Assembly: GCF_002105155.1 (NCBI RefSeq)
Contig: NW_019029004.1
Location: 248,001-312,000, forward strand
Reading direction: 5' to 3'
Source: Lobosporangium transversale
Taxonomy: Eukaryota; Mortierellomycota; Mortierellomycetes; Mortierellales; Mortierellaceae
Length of the DNA: 64,000 nt
Shown: positions 1 through 10,377 of the stretch, one piece after another
Position numbering within the stretch: position 1 is the stretch's first letter
Layout of the letters: each line of letters begins with the position of its first letter
The notes under the pieces: generated by a model
What the model saw: the letters and a program-made list of their open reading frames with translations, nothing else
Databases searched by the model: none
Told to the model about the DNA's origin: nothing
Program-made: the position numbers and the translations under genes

Positions 1-2
1 TG

Positions 3-882
<880 letters not shown>

Positions 883-2600
883 AAAAAGTAAACTAGTATA
901 ATGTTGACCATTCATATTCTCCCAAAAAAAAAGAGTTTATTAAAAAAATGTCCATGTATATACTTTTTTCACGATAAGATTTGGTAATTTTCTCACGCTC
1001 CTTTTTGTAGCCATTATGATTTTGGGTTTTAAAAAGCAGTAACAATCACTTCATGAACTTCATAGTAGTGCCATATCTAAGTTATAAATCCCTCTGGATG
1101 TCAACCTTTTTCTTCTTTTTTAAAAAAACTTCGAGGATGACTCTGTACAGATAGATAATCGATAAAAATGGATCGAAGAATTGAGATTCTACAACACTTT
1201 AATGTTACAAAGAATATCGACCTGCCTTGATACCATCTTCAATTTTATATAACTACCATTTCAACTACTGGTTAGGGGAAGCATCCTTTTTTCCTTTTAT
1301 GCGGGGCTTTCCTCCGGTCTACACCCTTATTAGTGTGCTGTTCCCACGGATACAATTAGTTTTCTATGCTCTAACTTTAAACAGACCATGATTCTAGGCG
1401 AAGCACCTAGAAGAATCAGAATGACTATTTAGTTTGAACATCTGGCATGACACTTTGTGGCATTACGCATAATACTTCACAGCATTTAATAATTCCTAAA
1501 GGCCCTAGACTTATCTGTCATGGTCTGACACAACTTTAAGATCGTCAAAGATGTACCATATAGGCCGCTGCGACTTATATGACAACTAAGGTGCTATTTA
1601 GGTGGTAACTCATGGTACCTTTGTATATATTATGCCATCTGATTTGAAATAGAGACACTCCTCTTTGACTTATTGGGCCTTAGTTCTCAAAGGCTAGTAA
1701 GCTTGTTTGTAAAAGATTAGAGTATTGCAAAGTTGTTACGTATTCAACAGTTCGCAGGATCGTTAATACCAAAGCGCGTATCCCACTTAGGAATATTGTG
1801 CTAGAAACAAAAATGTTAAAATTTTCAACCGCGATTTTCTTCCATAGAGTGTAGAAAATAAATCCCATGACCCCTGAGGGTCCTTGTTATCAAAAAAATC
1901 AAATGCGATTTTCTTCAGAGACCATTATTAGCCGATCACACGCATCATGACACATATTACCCAAGATACAAGTTAGGGTTATGTGAATGCTTTGCTTTGC
2001 TGCATAGAGCACATGAAGCCTCAATATGGGACGCGTAAACAGTTGGGCGTAGAACCGCTTGAAATAGCACCCCAAAAGGCGAATAAATGCCTCTTAAATA
2101 TAATTTTATGGACCCGAACTTTTTAAATACTACGGATGACTGGAACCCTGAAGCTCCATCATGGTCCATGAAGGAAAATGACACTAAAGCACAAACGCAT
2201 ATAAGAACAGCCAAGAAAGGGATGGTAATTTGAATAAAGGATGAGCATGAGATAGAACGCTGGATCATACCCCATAGAATTACTATTTCCTATGTGGCCC
2301 ATTGTGTGGAAACCACGTCCACTGACCCAGATATAACGCTACTGGTTCAGCTTCAAGCTCCTATAACCACTTATAATGCTCAACCTCAATAATTCGTTAT
2401 TTTATCTCCTTTCTAGTTTCAACAATAAACGGTGTGTATCTTCACTGAGTTAAGCTGACGAAATTAAATCCCTATAAGCGTCCCCTACTCAAGGCACCCA
2501 TATCCACAACTCCTTTTTACCATCCTAAAATGAGTCTTCCTCATGCGAAGGAGTGCAAATAAAGGACCACTGAGCTTTTTATTGGTAATTGAGGTCCAGA
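883..2600. other. Gene-free, stop-rich intergenic stretch
   Basis: No open frame with codon-like composition, splice pattern or recognisable protein motif was found on either strand. The first 100 bases are the ARG8 3' flank. The rest has the mixed, stop-littered look of old decayed repeats. From about 2600 on, similarity to the LINE 3' fragments further right becomes visible. Confidence 0.5.
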
Positions 2601-2619
2601 AGTCGTGAGGCTTTATTAA

Positions 2620-2940
2620 AACTGATCTCTATAAATGGGTTTCCCTATAGCTACGAGATACTAATTTAGGGCTTTTTAATAGCTACTCTTGGCTGCATCG
2701 TTGTATATACGATACTCTTATTCACAGACCACGTCAGCGTGAGAACCTTTGATGCCTATGAAGCCTGTGATGAGTCCTTTTTATAACACTGCGTCTCTCT
2801 AGTCGAACAATGCTTTAAAACTGAAGGGCTACCTAGTTACATAACCTTTTTTTTGACAACGAGAGCCTGCGAGACCACATAGACTTTATTAATCTGTCAG
2901 CTCTGTAAATGAGTTGCCCATTTCTGGGGAGCATTACTGT
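2620..2940 (-). mobile_element. Decayed LINE 3'-end fragments (at least two)
   Basis: 2620-2780 aligns by eye with 3749-3880 and 4165-4320: a block beginning CTATAAATGGG, then TATTCACAGACCACGTCAGCGTGA close to TATTCACAAACCGCATCAACATGA. A second start at a T tract (2847-2854) is followed by ACAACGAGAGCCTGCGAGA, resembling the sequence next to the intact LINE's poly(A), and again by a GTTGCCCATTTCTGGGG block. All lie in the same orientation as the LINE at 5012-10115, so the T tracts are minus-strand poly(A) tails. Divergence is high; boundaries are approximate. Confidence 0.55.
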
Positions 2941-2959
2941 GGAAAGAGTAGTCAGGACG

Positions 2960-3100
2960 TTTTTTTATTATTATTTTTTTTAATAACGAGATCATGTAGG
3001 ATTTATGTGGTCAGGATTTTTTTTTTTGATCCACGAGGCGGATATGGCCTAGGGCTGCTTCAACCTTTTTTTTTTATTTTTTTTTTTTATAACAATTTGA
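2960..3100 (-). repeat. Cluster of T tracts with LINE-tail-like junctions
   Basis: Three T-rich runs (about 2960-2980, 3016-3028 and 3066-3090) follow each other within 130 bases. Each is followed by a remnant of the ATAACnnGnnCC motif that abuts the poly(A) of the LINE at 5012. They read as the tails of successive, extremely 5'-truncated insertions. This is inference from spacing and resemblance. Confidence 0.4.
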
Positions 3101-3267
3101 CTTTCTAAACGAACAACGCTATAAAACTGAAGACCTATCTAGTCCAAAATGTACTTAATGTTCCATCCTCCGGAGAGGATCGCTTTGCAGTCGCCATAAG
3201 CTTAGTCACATTCCCTTAGCTAGTCCTTCGGGTGCGGTGCAACTATTGCCACGGCTCATCACCGTGT

Positions 3268-3713
3268 TTAACGTCGAAAACATACTGTTGCAGGAAAAAA
3301 AATCGTCTTCATCTTTCCCATGGTTGTTAACCGTCCCTTTCTTAACAAGCTCTGCAATAGAATCTTGTCTGCGGCGGGTGGGTCTAACGTAGGTCCTGGA
3401 CAGCACCTGCCGCGATGCGCACCCATTGCCGTACCATAAAGACAAAAGCCTTCTGCTGCCATAAAGCCGTATCCGTTGCTCCACCCACCTCTTGGTCTAG
3501 TGTGTGGTGCACGTTTCTGCCTCGGTCTCACACCTCGGCCCTTCTCCTTGGCGATGATTTTCTTATAGCGTGGCTTCTAAATCAACTCCGTGGCCTGCTG
3601 CTCAAGGTAGTCAACGAACTTATGAATCACTTTACGAGCGATAGATCGCGCTGTGTGGAATAAAGGACCCCATTCGTTGATCAAACCAAACGGTGTACCT
3701 CGGTAGAGATCGC
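3268..3713 (-). pseudogene. Diverged LINE ORF C-terminal fragment
   Basis: The minus strand encodes a degenerate relative of the C-terminus of the 5227-6465 LINE reading frame. DLYRG, ARSIARKVIHKFVDYLEQ and KIIAKEKGRGVRPRQKRA align with DIYHG, TTRIATYMAGRFVKAIEEF and KVTVEWEKARGITAMSKRA. A TAG stop at 3577-3579 (read on minus) interrupts it. It is a separate, older subfamily member than the copy at 4380-4860. Confidence 0.6.
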
Positions 3714-3737
3714 TGAAGCTTCATTTGAGATCAGGAT

Positions 3738-4105
3738 TTTTTTTTTCTATAAATGGGTTGCCCCATTACTGGGGTCGCAAATAAAGCGGTATCAAATAAT
3801 CGGCCGAAGCCGCATCGTCATACTGCCACAGTACAACATCCTGTTCATAAATCACGTCAGTATTGAGAAGGATTCCTTGGTCCCTGGGGACCTGTGGCAC
3901 GGCTCTACCCTCAGGGCTGGCCCATCTCAGGTTTGTGCTCTTGTGGTCTTTGTTGTGTTTGGTAGTGTTTGGTAGTGGCTGCACGACACTAGCGATCTAT
4001 GCGCGACAGAGCCTCCTCCCTGGCCTAGGGCACTACAGGCCCATACGTGACCGTTGTTTTCGTCTTCAACCTCACAGACACAGCAAACTCGATCTGTAAA
4101 GAGGG
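3738..4105 (-). mobile_element. LINE 3'-UTR fragment
   Basis: The fragment begins at a T tract (3738-3746) and continues as a copy of the LINE 3' region: GGGTTGCCCCATTACTGGGG, then CCGCATCGTCATACTGCCAC and CAACATCCTGTTCATAAATC. The same blocks recur at 4165-4320. The orientation matches its neighbours. Confidence 0.6.
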
Positions 4106-4857
4106 GGGTTTTTTTTAATAACTGGGACTCACGAGGTTGCGAGGATTTATTAGAACTAGACTCAACAATTGGGTTGCCCTATTACTAGGGGCGCAAATGG
4201 GGCGTTTTCCAATGGTCGGTCTAAACCGCATCGTTGAACTGTCACTGTACAACATCCTATTCACAAACCGCATCAACATGAATGGCAACTCTTGGTCCCT
4301 ACGGAACCTGTGACGAGCCCCGCTCCCTACTTGGCCTGTTGTGCGCGAAAGTCATCTTCTAGCCGCAGTCCTCAATCATCAAAAAGCGACACCCTCCAGC
4401 CGCTCCATTACTGTCAGTTCTAATTGTTGCCGATAGCTCCCTGCTACTCTTTGGTCAGCTTCCGTCCTGATCGCTTTCACGTCAGCTGTTCGTCGTTTTC
4501 TCAAGGTAGGTCCTAAGATATCACCTCTGCTACGTCTGTGCTGCCCAACACAGGTGCATCCCCTGGCGCGTTTGCTCACAGAGGCGATGCCTTTAGTTCT
4601 TTCCCAGTCGACAGTGACTTTACAGCGTCTGTTCCAGATCTCAGTCCTCCCGATCCCCTCGATAACTTTGATAAATCTGCAAACCACATTTTTTGCAATA
4701 GATGTGGTTGCCTTGAAAGTACTTTTCCAATTCTTGACCATGTCTGTGGGCACCAAACCATGGTAGAGGTCTTGTACTGTTCTGATAGCTCCCTCGCCGT
4801 CGTAATACAATCCGGTCGCCTGTCGAATAGAAGCAGGCAACAGCTCTTGATCTGGAT

Positions 4858-4859
<2 letters not shown>
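4106..4859 (-). mobile_element. Older LINE fragment (3' UTR plus ORF C-terminus)
   Basis: Host element of the nested insertions. The minus-strand poly(A) end is the T tract near 4107-4115. The 3' UTR is 4116-4379 and the ORF C-terminus about 4380-4859 (VQDLYHGLVP, GRTEIWNRRCKVTVDWERTK, VMERLEGVAF), clearly homologous to the end of the intact LINE (VQDIYHGLTP, GRTEIWNKRCKVTVEWEKAR, VMERLGGMKF). Its reading frame is interrupted at 4860 by an ultra-short insertion. Sequence resuming after 10159 may be its 5' remainder. A matching target-site duplication for this older copy was not found. Confidence 0.7.
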
Positions 4860-4888
<29 letters not shown>

Positions 4889-4917
4889 GATAACAAGGAC
4901 CCTCAGGCTCATGGGAT
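4860..4917 (-). mobile_element. Ultra-short (58 bp) LINE 3'-end insertion with 20-bp TSD
   Basis: A T29 run followed by 29 bases (GATAACAAGGACCCTCAGGC...) equal to the extreme 3' end of the LINE. It is flanked by a perfect 20-bp duplication, ACAGCTCTTGATCTGGATAA, at 4840-4859 and 4918-4937. The base before each copy differs, so the duplication ends exactly there. This is a target-primed insertion in which reverse transcription copied only the tail and about 29 nt. Confidence 0.85.
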
Positions 4918-5226
4918 ACAGCTCTTGATCTGGATAAAGGGTCTAGCTTTTTCTTTTTCTTTTTTTTTTTTTTTTTTTTTTTTTTTCGATCGATAAAACA
5001 AGGATCCTCAGTTTTTTTTTTTTTTTTTGATAACAAGGACCCTCAGGGTCATGGGATTTATTTTCTACATTCTATGAACAAAATGCTCCAGAAACTATAG
5101 TCAATTAACAGTTATTACTGCACAAACGACAAGAGCCGCTGTATCCATGATTTCATAAACCCTGACCGCCGTGGTTGGTACTCAAAGTCCACCTTTCCGA
5201 CGTGGCCTGTTGCGCAACACGACAAA

Positions 5227-6465
5227 TTATCCGCTATCCATAGTCATCAAAAACTTCATTCCACCTAGCCGCTCCATCACGTCCAGTTTGGTTTTCCCAA
5301 GGTAACTGTCCCGGACTCGGTCATCCGCGATCTTGTAGATCTCTTTTACATTCAGCTTCTGTCTTTGTCTGAGGGAAGGGACAAGGAAATCATTGCTACT
5401 ACGTCTGTGCTCCCCAACACAGTTGCGTCCTCTAGCGCGTTTGCTCATAGCAGTGATTCCACGAGCCTTTTCCCATTCAACGGTGACTTTACACCGTTTG
5501 TTCCAGATTTCTGTACGACCGAATTCCTCTATGGCCTTGACGAAGCGCCCTGCCATATATGTAGCTATCCTTGTTGTTGTTTTGAAGCCAACTTTCCAAC
5601 TCTGAGCAATGGACTTGGGCGTAAGTCCATGGTAAATGTCCTGCACAGACCAATCTGGTGTGTGCTCTCTCTCTTCCTCATCATCACCGTTCCTATCACC
5701 ACGGCGTCGTACTTCTCGCACACCATCGATATGCATCTCCAGAGTTTTCCAAATGTAGTCCTCCTCTGCCGCAGTAAAAGTTGGCTCTTTTGTCCTTGGT
5801 GGGTCTACACCTCTCTCTCTGGCCCTTTGTGCTTGCTCCTGCACTGCTTTCAACTCTTTCTTCCATGTCCTCTCCCCTATCACATTCACATTTTGGATTA
5901 TCTCCTTCCACTTCTCGGCCTGAGTCTCCATCGTCCTTGGACATCTCCAGATGTGCGATGTGTCTTCATCCTCTGTCCCACACACTCTGCAGTTGCCGTC
6001 TTCATAAAGGTCTGGCCTCCAGTGTCTCATATATGACTGTGTAGGCAACATTCCATGGAGTTTCTTGATCCTGTGCGCTCGCTTTTGGCAGTCCGCTGGG
6101 CTGGTGAAGAGTCCTTTCGGTAGGTTGCTATCATGAACAATGTTCATAGTAGCTCGCCAATCAATTTTTGTCCAATCCTTAACATGCTCCTGCGTCCTGT
6201 TCTGAGCGATCCACGTGTGATGTGTACGAGTTGTTGACTGTAACTTAAGGATCTGCCTTAAGTCATCTTCCGCTGGTACACCGTTGAACTTTGCATGGCA
6301 GTACATGTCATTATGCTCCGTTATGTTGATATCCCATAGCTCGCCATAATGTCCATGTTTTGCTGCTTCGTCCGCTTCTTCGTTCCCTCTGTTGCCGGCA
6401 TGTCCTTTGACCCACTCGACCGTGACTTCCGATCCTTGTTGAATAAATGCGGTGATCTAATACGT
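5227..6465 (-). pseudogene. LINE ORF: C-terminal RNase H and zinc-knuckle segment
   Basis: This is the downstream part of the LINE ORF in a different frame from the RT segment. It resumes as TAFIQQGSEVTVEWVKGHAG and carries the last RNase H residues (GNEEADEAA). A zinc-binding motif CRVCGTEDEDTSHIWRCP (C-x2-C-x8-H-x3-C) lies around 5945-6000, similar to the zinc-binding modules found after RT/RNase H in other LINEs. The C-terminus ends MERLGGMKFLMTMDSG, stop at 5227-5229. A single-base frameshift separates it from the RT frame. The element's last 200 residues are the part repeated in the older fragments to the left. Confidence 0.85.
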
Positions 6466-9286
6466 TGTCGCAACGTGCTATCCACTCTGCCTCGGACCAA
6501 TGCTCGGAATTGAGTCACAACTGCGCTGTTATCAAGTCGGATTGTCATAGGTCTGTTTCGTGGGCTGATAAGTATTCCTGCCAACAAACCAGCTAGCTCT
6601 GCCTTTGTCGAGGATGCGTTGCCTGCTACTCTACCAGATAGCGCAGTGTAAAACTCACCCTCTAGTGTCTGGACTACCACACCAAATGCCATACTTACTC
6701 TTTCAGTGCCAATATCTTTGAGAGATCCATCCGTATAAATGACATTACCCGGCTGGGTATTGTACCGTTCCCTTTGGCGTTGGATTTTCTCCTCGGTATT
6801 GGCACTAATGATAACTCCATTTGTGTCCCTGGCTAGGCCTCTGTTGACTTCAGGGATCACTTTTAGGCACGGTGTCTCGTTGGAATCCAGGTCGACTTTT
6901 GCTCTCCTTAGCAGAGCTTGCTCGCTCAGACCCTCATATCTCCTTGTGTTCTGGGTCCGGCGTCTCCTCGCTTCTTCGCGGGCTCGCATGCGTTCACCAT
7001 GCCTTCGCTCTCGGTCCTGGTGGCGTTCTGCTCTTCTGACTATGGCATCTAACTTTGCTCTTTGTCGCCTAAGATTATGTTCTCTGGTTGCTCTGCGCGC
7101 CTCTTTCATAACAGCTTCTCGTCTCTTTTTCCGCTCCTTCTGTTGATCTAGAATCCACTTAATTCCAATTGGTGGCTCAACAGCTTGATTAGCCGGTGAT
7201 ACTGTCAAAGTTCTGTTCGCTGCCTCATCCTTTATGAATTGGTTGAGTGCACGAATCGCTTCTCGATCTTCGTCTTCTGTATCCCCGTCTACCGAGCTGA
7301 CATAACTACTGTCGCTGTTGCTGTCATCATCACTGACGTCTAAGAGTGCCAGTTTCCTCCTGTTCCATTCTCTTGCATGCCTACCCACATAATCGTTGTC
7401 GAAGCAAAAGTTTTGAAGTTGGTTGAACCAGAATGGCGAAACTTTAGGCCCTCCGTAACGGGTCCTGAATGCGTGCCATGAGATCATGTCCTCCTTATCA
7501 TCCGTAAGTATTTGATCCACAAAGTATACCATACGCTTGGTGAGCGCCTTCCATACGTGTGGTAATTCTCCGTTTAGCCATTTCCATGTCGAGAGAGCGT
7601 TGTGTGGGAGACCAAATTCGGCTGCGATCGATAGGTCGAAAGTAATGTTACGATTCCTCATTTCTTCACAAACATTCGATATAAAGTTGTGGCGATACTT
7701 TTTGACACGATGTGGCTCCAAAGTTGGCGAGACTTCCATCTTATTCCTGTGCTGCAGCATCAGTACTCGTGTCCGACATATCCGTCCCATTACATTGCTG
7801 TCATTAAGTCGAAGCGCCAGGGTAGATATTTGTTCTTCCGCTTGAGCGTTCGCCAAGTCTTTGATGGCATACAATCTATTGTGGTTCATAATGCTGTTTG
7901 GCGTAGTTGATGGCATACGTGCTTTCCGCTTACACAGTGACATATACTTACCAGTCATCTTCTGTAGGAACGTTGGTGGCAACATTTGGGCCGAAATTCT
8001 ATACAGCACCTTTGGGATGAGCACATTATTGACAATATACGTTGTCTGCCGATCTGTCAGGGCTTTGGACCGGAGAATGTTACAGGTCGTTTCTATTTCC
8101 TGCTCCACTATTTGCTGTGTTGCTGTTGGATTTCCTGTTGCTGTGACCCAAACACCAAGAATCCGTACCGATTCATTCTTTTCCACTGGTCGGATCTCTT
8201 CTGTAGGTGTCCCAAATTTCAGCGTGCTCCTCCTATCCTGCTTGCTGTTGATACAGATGACCTGCGTTTTCTTGGCGTTCACTTCCACCCCGTTAAGAAT
8301 GAAGAATGTCGTTGCAATGTCAAGTATCTCCTGCATATGTGCTTTGGAGTCCGATATCCATGTAGTATCATCCACGAAAGCAAGGCCAGCAACTGATGGT
8401 GTCCCTCTTGGTCCCTCTAGACTATATCCAGTGCTACTGTCTATAATTTCACACAGGAGTGCATCATATGCTATTCTCCATAAAAGCGGACATTCCACTC
8501 CACCTTGATCCAAACCGCACTCTGGATGATACTCGTCAGTTGGTCCGTATTTAGTAATCACCCTGTTCACTTTGGAAATGGCGATGTTTTCACATAGGCG
8601 TATGAACTGTTCAGGGACCTGGAGCCGTCTTAGTCCGCGAGAAAGCATCCCATCGGGGGCGCAGTTGACAGAGTCGAAACACCGTTTCATGTCTTGGAAC
8701 ACAATCCACTGTTCTTTCTTGAACTCTCTTGCGTCTTCCATTGCCGCTTGCAGGATATGGATTGGATCCTTAGTGGTAGTACCTTTAAGAACAGAGAAGT
8801 TTGGTCCTCGTAGAATATCGTGCCTGGCCATGATCGCGCTTAACCTATTTGTTATTACTGCAAACATTATTTTCCGTGCGTGCTCCAACAAAGCTATCGG
8901 CCTTACCTCTGCCATGTTTCCTGACCATTCTGGAGCTTTTGGTATGCAATAGAGGAGCCCCGTCTTCCAATCCTTGGGGACGTCTTCTTGCACGATAGTG
9001 GCACTTATGATTTGGAAGAGGATAAAGAGCCCCTGCGGTCCTTGGTGTTGGATCATTTCGTTCGTAATGCCTGACACACCAGCTGCCTTGTTTTTGGGTG
9101 CATCCAGGACCACAGCTGAAAACTCATTTCTGCTTGGTGGATCCATCAGACCGTCGTACCATTCACTCTTGATCCACCTCTGAGGGCTATATTGCTTCTG
9201 CCATCTCGAACCCGGCTCTAGCGGTTTTGACGGCCTAGGTCCGTGCCACTTGTCGAACCATGCCCGTACCTTCTCTTTAACTTGCT
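6450..9286 (-). pseudogene. LINE ORF: reverse transcriptase and N-terminal RNase H
   Basis: Read from the SINE junction (9286) to about 6450. The longest ATG frame starts at 9146, but the open frame continues upstream (VRAWFDKWHGPRPSK) to the insertion and beyond it. RT motifs counted from that ATG: motif A QDMKRCFDSV near residue 151, GLDQGGVECPL near 211, and the catalytic box FVDD at 257-260 (about 8378-8367) in place of the usual FADD/YADD. A highly basic, probably helical stretch rich in RR and ER lies at about 6930-7150. RNase H residues D (YTDGS), E (KAELAGL) and D (RLDNSAVV) follow. The frame is lost at about 6450-6465. Confidence 0.9.
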
Positions 9287-9969
9287 TTTTTTTTTTTTTT
9301 TTTTTTTTTTCCTGTTAACAAGAACCCACAGAGGTGAGGAATTTTATTTCATAATCTCGCTCTAAAGTAATGATATCGCCCTCAACTATGAAACAAGCGA
9401 AACTCTCAAAGTTCGCACGGGATGGCTGTGAAGAGCCAATTCGTATCCATGTTTTTCTCTACCAATGTACACCGTGATCGGTACTCGAAGTCCATCCTTC
9501 CGATGTGGCCTGTTGCGCCCGTGAAAAGCTGCGGAGGCTGGCGTGCCGACTCTAGCTAAGGACGACTTTTAATTTTTTCTATTCGATCAAATCCACTGGC
9601 ATGTGGACCCAAATCTTGCGGAATTGGTCTGAAATTTCTATTTTGGACTCCGTCAAACTTTGTGATCATCGCTGTCCTAGTCAAGTGGGTGGATGGGGGG
9701 ATGTGCTGCCAGATGTACCGCTGGTTCGGCTGGGGGGTGGAATATAAACCTAAGACATGTGGCCAGCCAGGCGACTTAGGGTAGTGCACCCACGATCTTA
9801 GCCTTAGCGGAGAACACTAGGCTGTCTCGGAGAGAAAGTATAAAAACTCAAGCAAATCCCTGACCTGGCACATGTTTGCTTCACTTTATGTGCCTTAACC
9901 AGGACTCGAACCCGGCCCCTGGGCTAGACAGGAGGGTGCCCTGACGAGTATACTACTCAGCCATTGGGG
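9287..9969 (-). mobile_element. tRNA-derived SINE with LINE-like 3' tail, 18-bp TSD
   Basis: A 683-bp insertion inside the LINE ORF, flanked by a perfect 18-bp duplication, CCTTCTCTTTAACTTGCT, at 9269-9286 and 9970-9987. On the minus strand it starts at 9969 with a tRNA-like head: A-box TGGCTGAGTAG (9963-9953) and perfect B-box GGTTCGAGTCC (9912-9902). A unique body follows (about 9530-9890). The 3' part (9311-9530) is homologous to the 3' UTR of the host LINE; for example GTGGCCTGTTGCGC occurs in both, at about 9507 and 5202. It ends in a T24 run (9287-9310), the poly(A). It has the architecture of a SINE mobilised by a partner LINE that recognises the shared tail. Confidence 0.88.
9902..9963 (-). 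promoter_or_regulatory. Internal Pol III promoter of the SINE (A and B boxes)
   Basis: A-box TGGCTGAGTAG at 9963-9953 fits TRGYNNARNNG. B-box GGTTCGAGTCC at 9912-9902 fits GGTTCRANYCC exactly. The spacing of about 40 bases between boxes is typical of tRNA genes. The flanking arms do not close into a clean acceptor stem, so it is a promoter remnant rather than a tRNA gene. Confidence 0.85.
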
Positions 9970-9987
9970 CCTTCTCTTTAACTTGCT

Positions 9988-10115
9988 GTGGCTCTAGACT
10001 ATTCACTGTGACACCGCCTTCGTCGTCCTGAATCCGGTCTATTGTCACTTTACCTCCACCACGTCCCAGCACTTTGTCTATCATTTTCCCTGTTGCCGAC
10101 TTCAACTCTCCACAG
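9988..10115 (-). pseudogene. LINE ORF: upstream remnant beyond the SINE
   Basis: The minus-strand frame (RCGELKSATGKMIDKVLGRG then KVTIDRIQDDEGGVTVNSLE) joins, after removal of the SINE and one TSD copy, in phase to the RT segment through PQQVKEKVRAWFDKW. It ends exactly at the right TSD of the LINE, so this is the 5' truncation point. Confidence 0.85.
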
Positions 10116-10258
10116 CGATAAAACAAGGATCCTCAGGGCTGGATAAAGGGGTCTAGCTTGCATGTATTTTAAAAAAATGCAAATATGGGTCGTGCTCATA
10201 TAGAATGTATTAATATTGATATAATAATATGCTAAAAGTACACCATTCAACAAACCAA

Positions 10259-10329
10259 GAAAGTGTAGTATATGGGTATCATTCCGGCCTTCCAAGCCTG
10301 AGAACCGGGTTCGAGTCCCGGCACTTTCA
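10259..10329 (+). tRNA. tRNA-Gly (anticodon TCC)
   Basis: A 71-nt cloverleaf with a perfect 7-bp acceptor stem (GAAAGTG with CACTTTC), discriminator A, T-arm CCGGG-TTCGAGT-CCCGG, and anticodon loop CTTCCAA with TCC at 10291-10293, reading GGA codons. The anticodon stem CCGGC/GCCTG has one C-U mismatch. A TTTT run directly after the gene (10330-10333) can terminate Pol III. No intron. It lies 100 bases right of the nested LINE cluster and 50 bases left of another LINE tail. Confidence 0.85.
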
Positions 10330-10377
10330 TTTTAATAAGCTTCGGTCAAAATTTTTTGGATTAATGACAAGTTTTGA

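Larger units (their letters stand above)
5012..10115 (-). mobile_element. 5'-truncated non-LTR retrotransposon (LINE) with 21-bp TSD
   Basis: Minus-strand LINE. The poly(A) is the T17 run at 5012-5028, the 3' UTR 5029-5226, and the ORF runs from 5227 to the right edge. It is flanked by a perfect 21-bp duplication (starts CGATAAAACAAGGATCCTCA) at 4991-5011 and 10116-10136; the neighbouring bases differ, so the limits are exact. Removing the nested SINE and one copy of its duplication leaves about 4.4 kb. Encoded domains in order are an upstream ORF segment, reverse transcriptase, an arginine-rich linker, RNase H and a C-terminal zinc knuckle. No endonuclease domain is present, consistent with 5' truncation. 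The copy is inactive because of truncation, a SINE insertion and a frameshift. Confidence 0.9.
4950..10138 (-). mobile_element. Second ultra-short LINE-tail insertion, later split by the long LINE
   Basis: The flanks CTGGATAAAGGGTCTAGCTT (4930-4949) and the same string with one extra G (10139-10159) form a 20/21-bp target-site duplication. Without the long LINE, the inserted sequence would be only about 64 bp: a T-rich tract (4950-4986), CGAT, one copy of CGATAAAACAAGGATCCTCAG without its last base, and a few G. It resembles the LINE 3' terminus (GATAACAAGGACCCTCAGG). The one-base difference between the flanks suggests age or slippage. Confidence 0.75.

Noticed and set aside
4379-4912. A 177-codon open frame starting inside the T29 tract.
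   Set aside because: It is the C-terminal remnant of the older LINE ORF read through a poly(A) insertion, not a separate gene.
7986-8508. Long plus-strand open frames opposite the LINE reverse transcriptase.
   Set aside because: Shadow frames of the minus-strand RT; no motif of their own.
9796-9830. Minus strand of the SINE body has GGCTAAGATC near TTCTCCGC, resembling the 5' end of U2 snRNA.
   Set aside because: Only a 10-base exact match with a gap-filled surround; the branch-site-pairing GTAGTA and Sm site do not follow. Probably coincidence unless other SINE copies preserve it.
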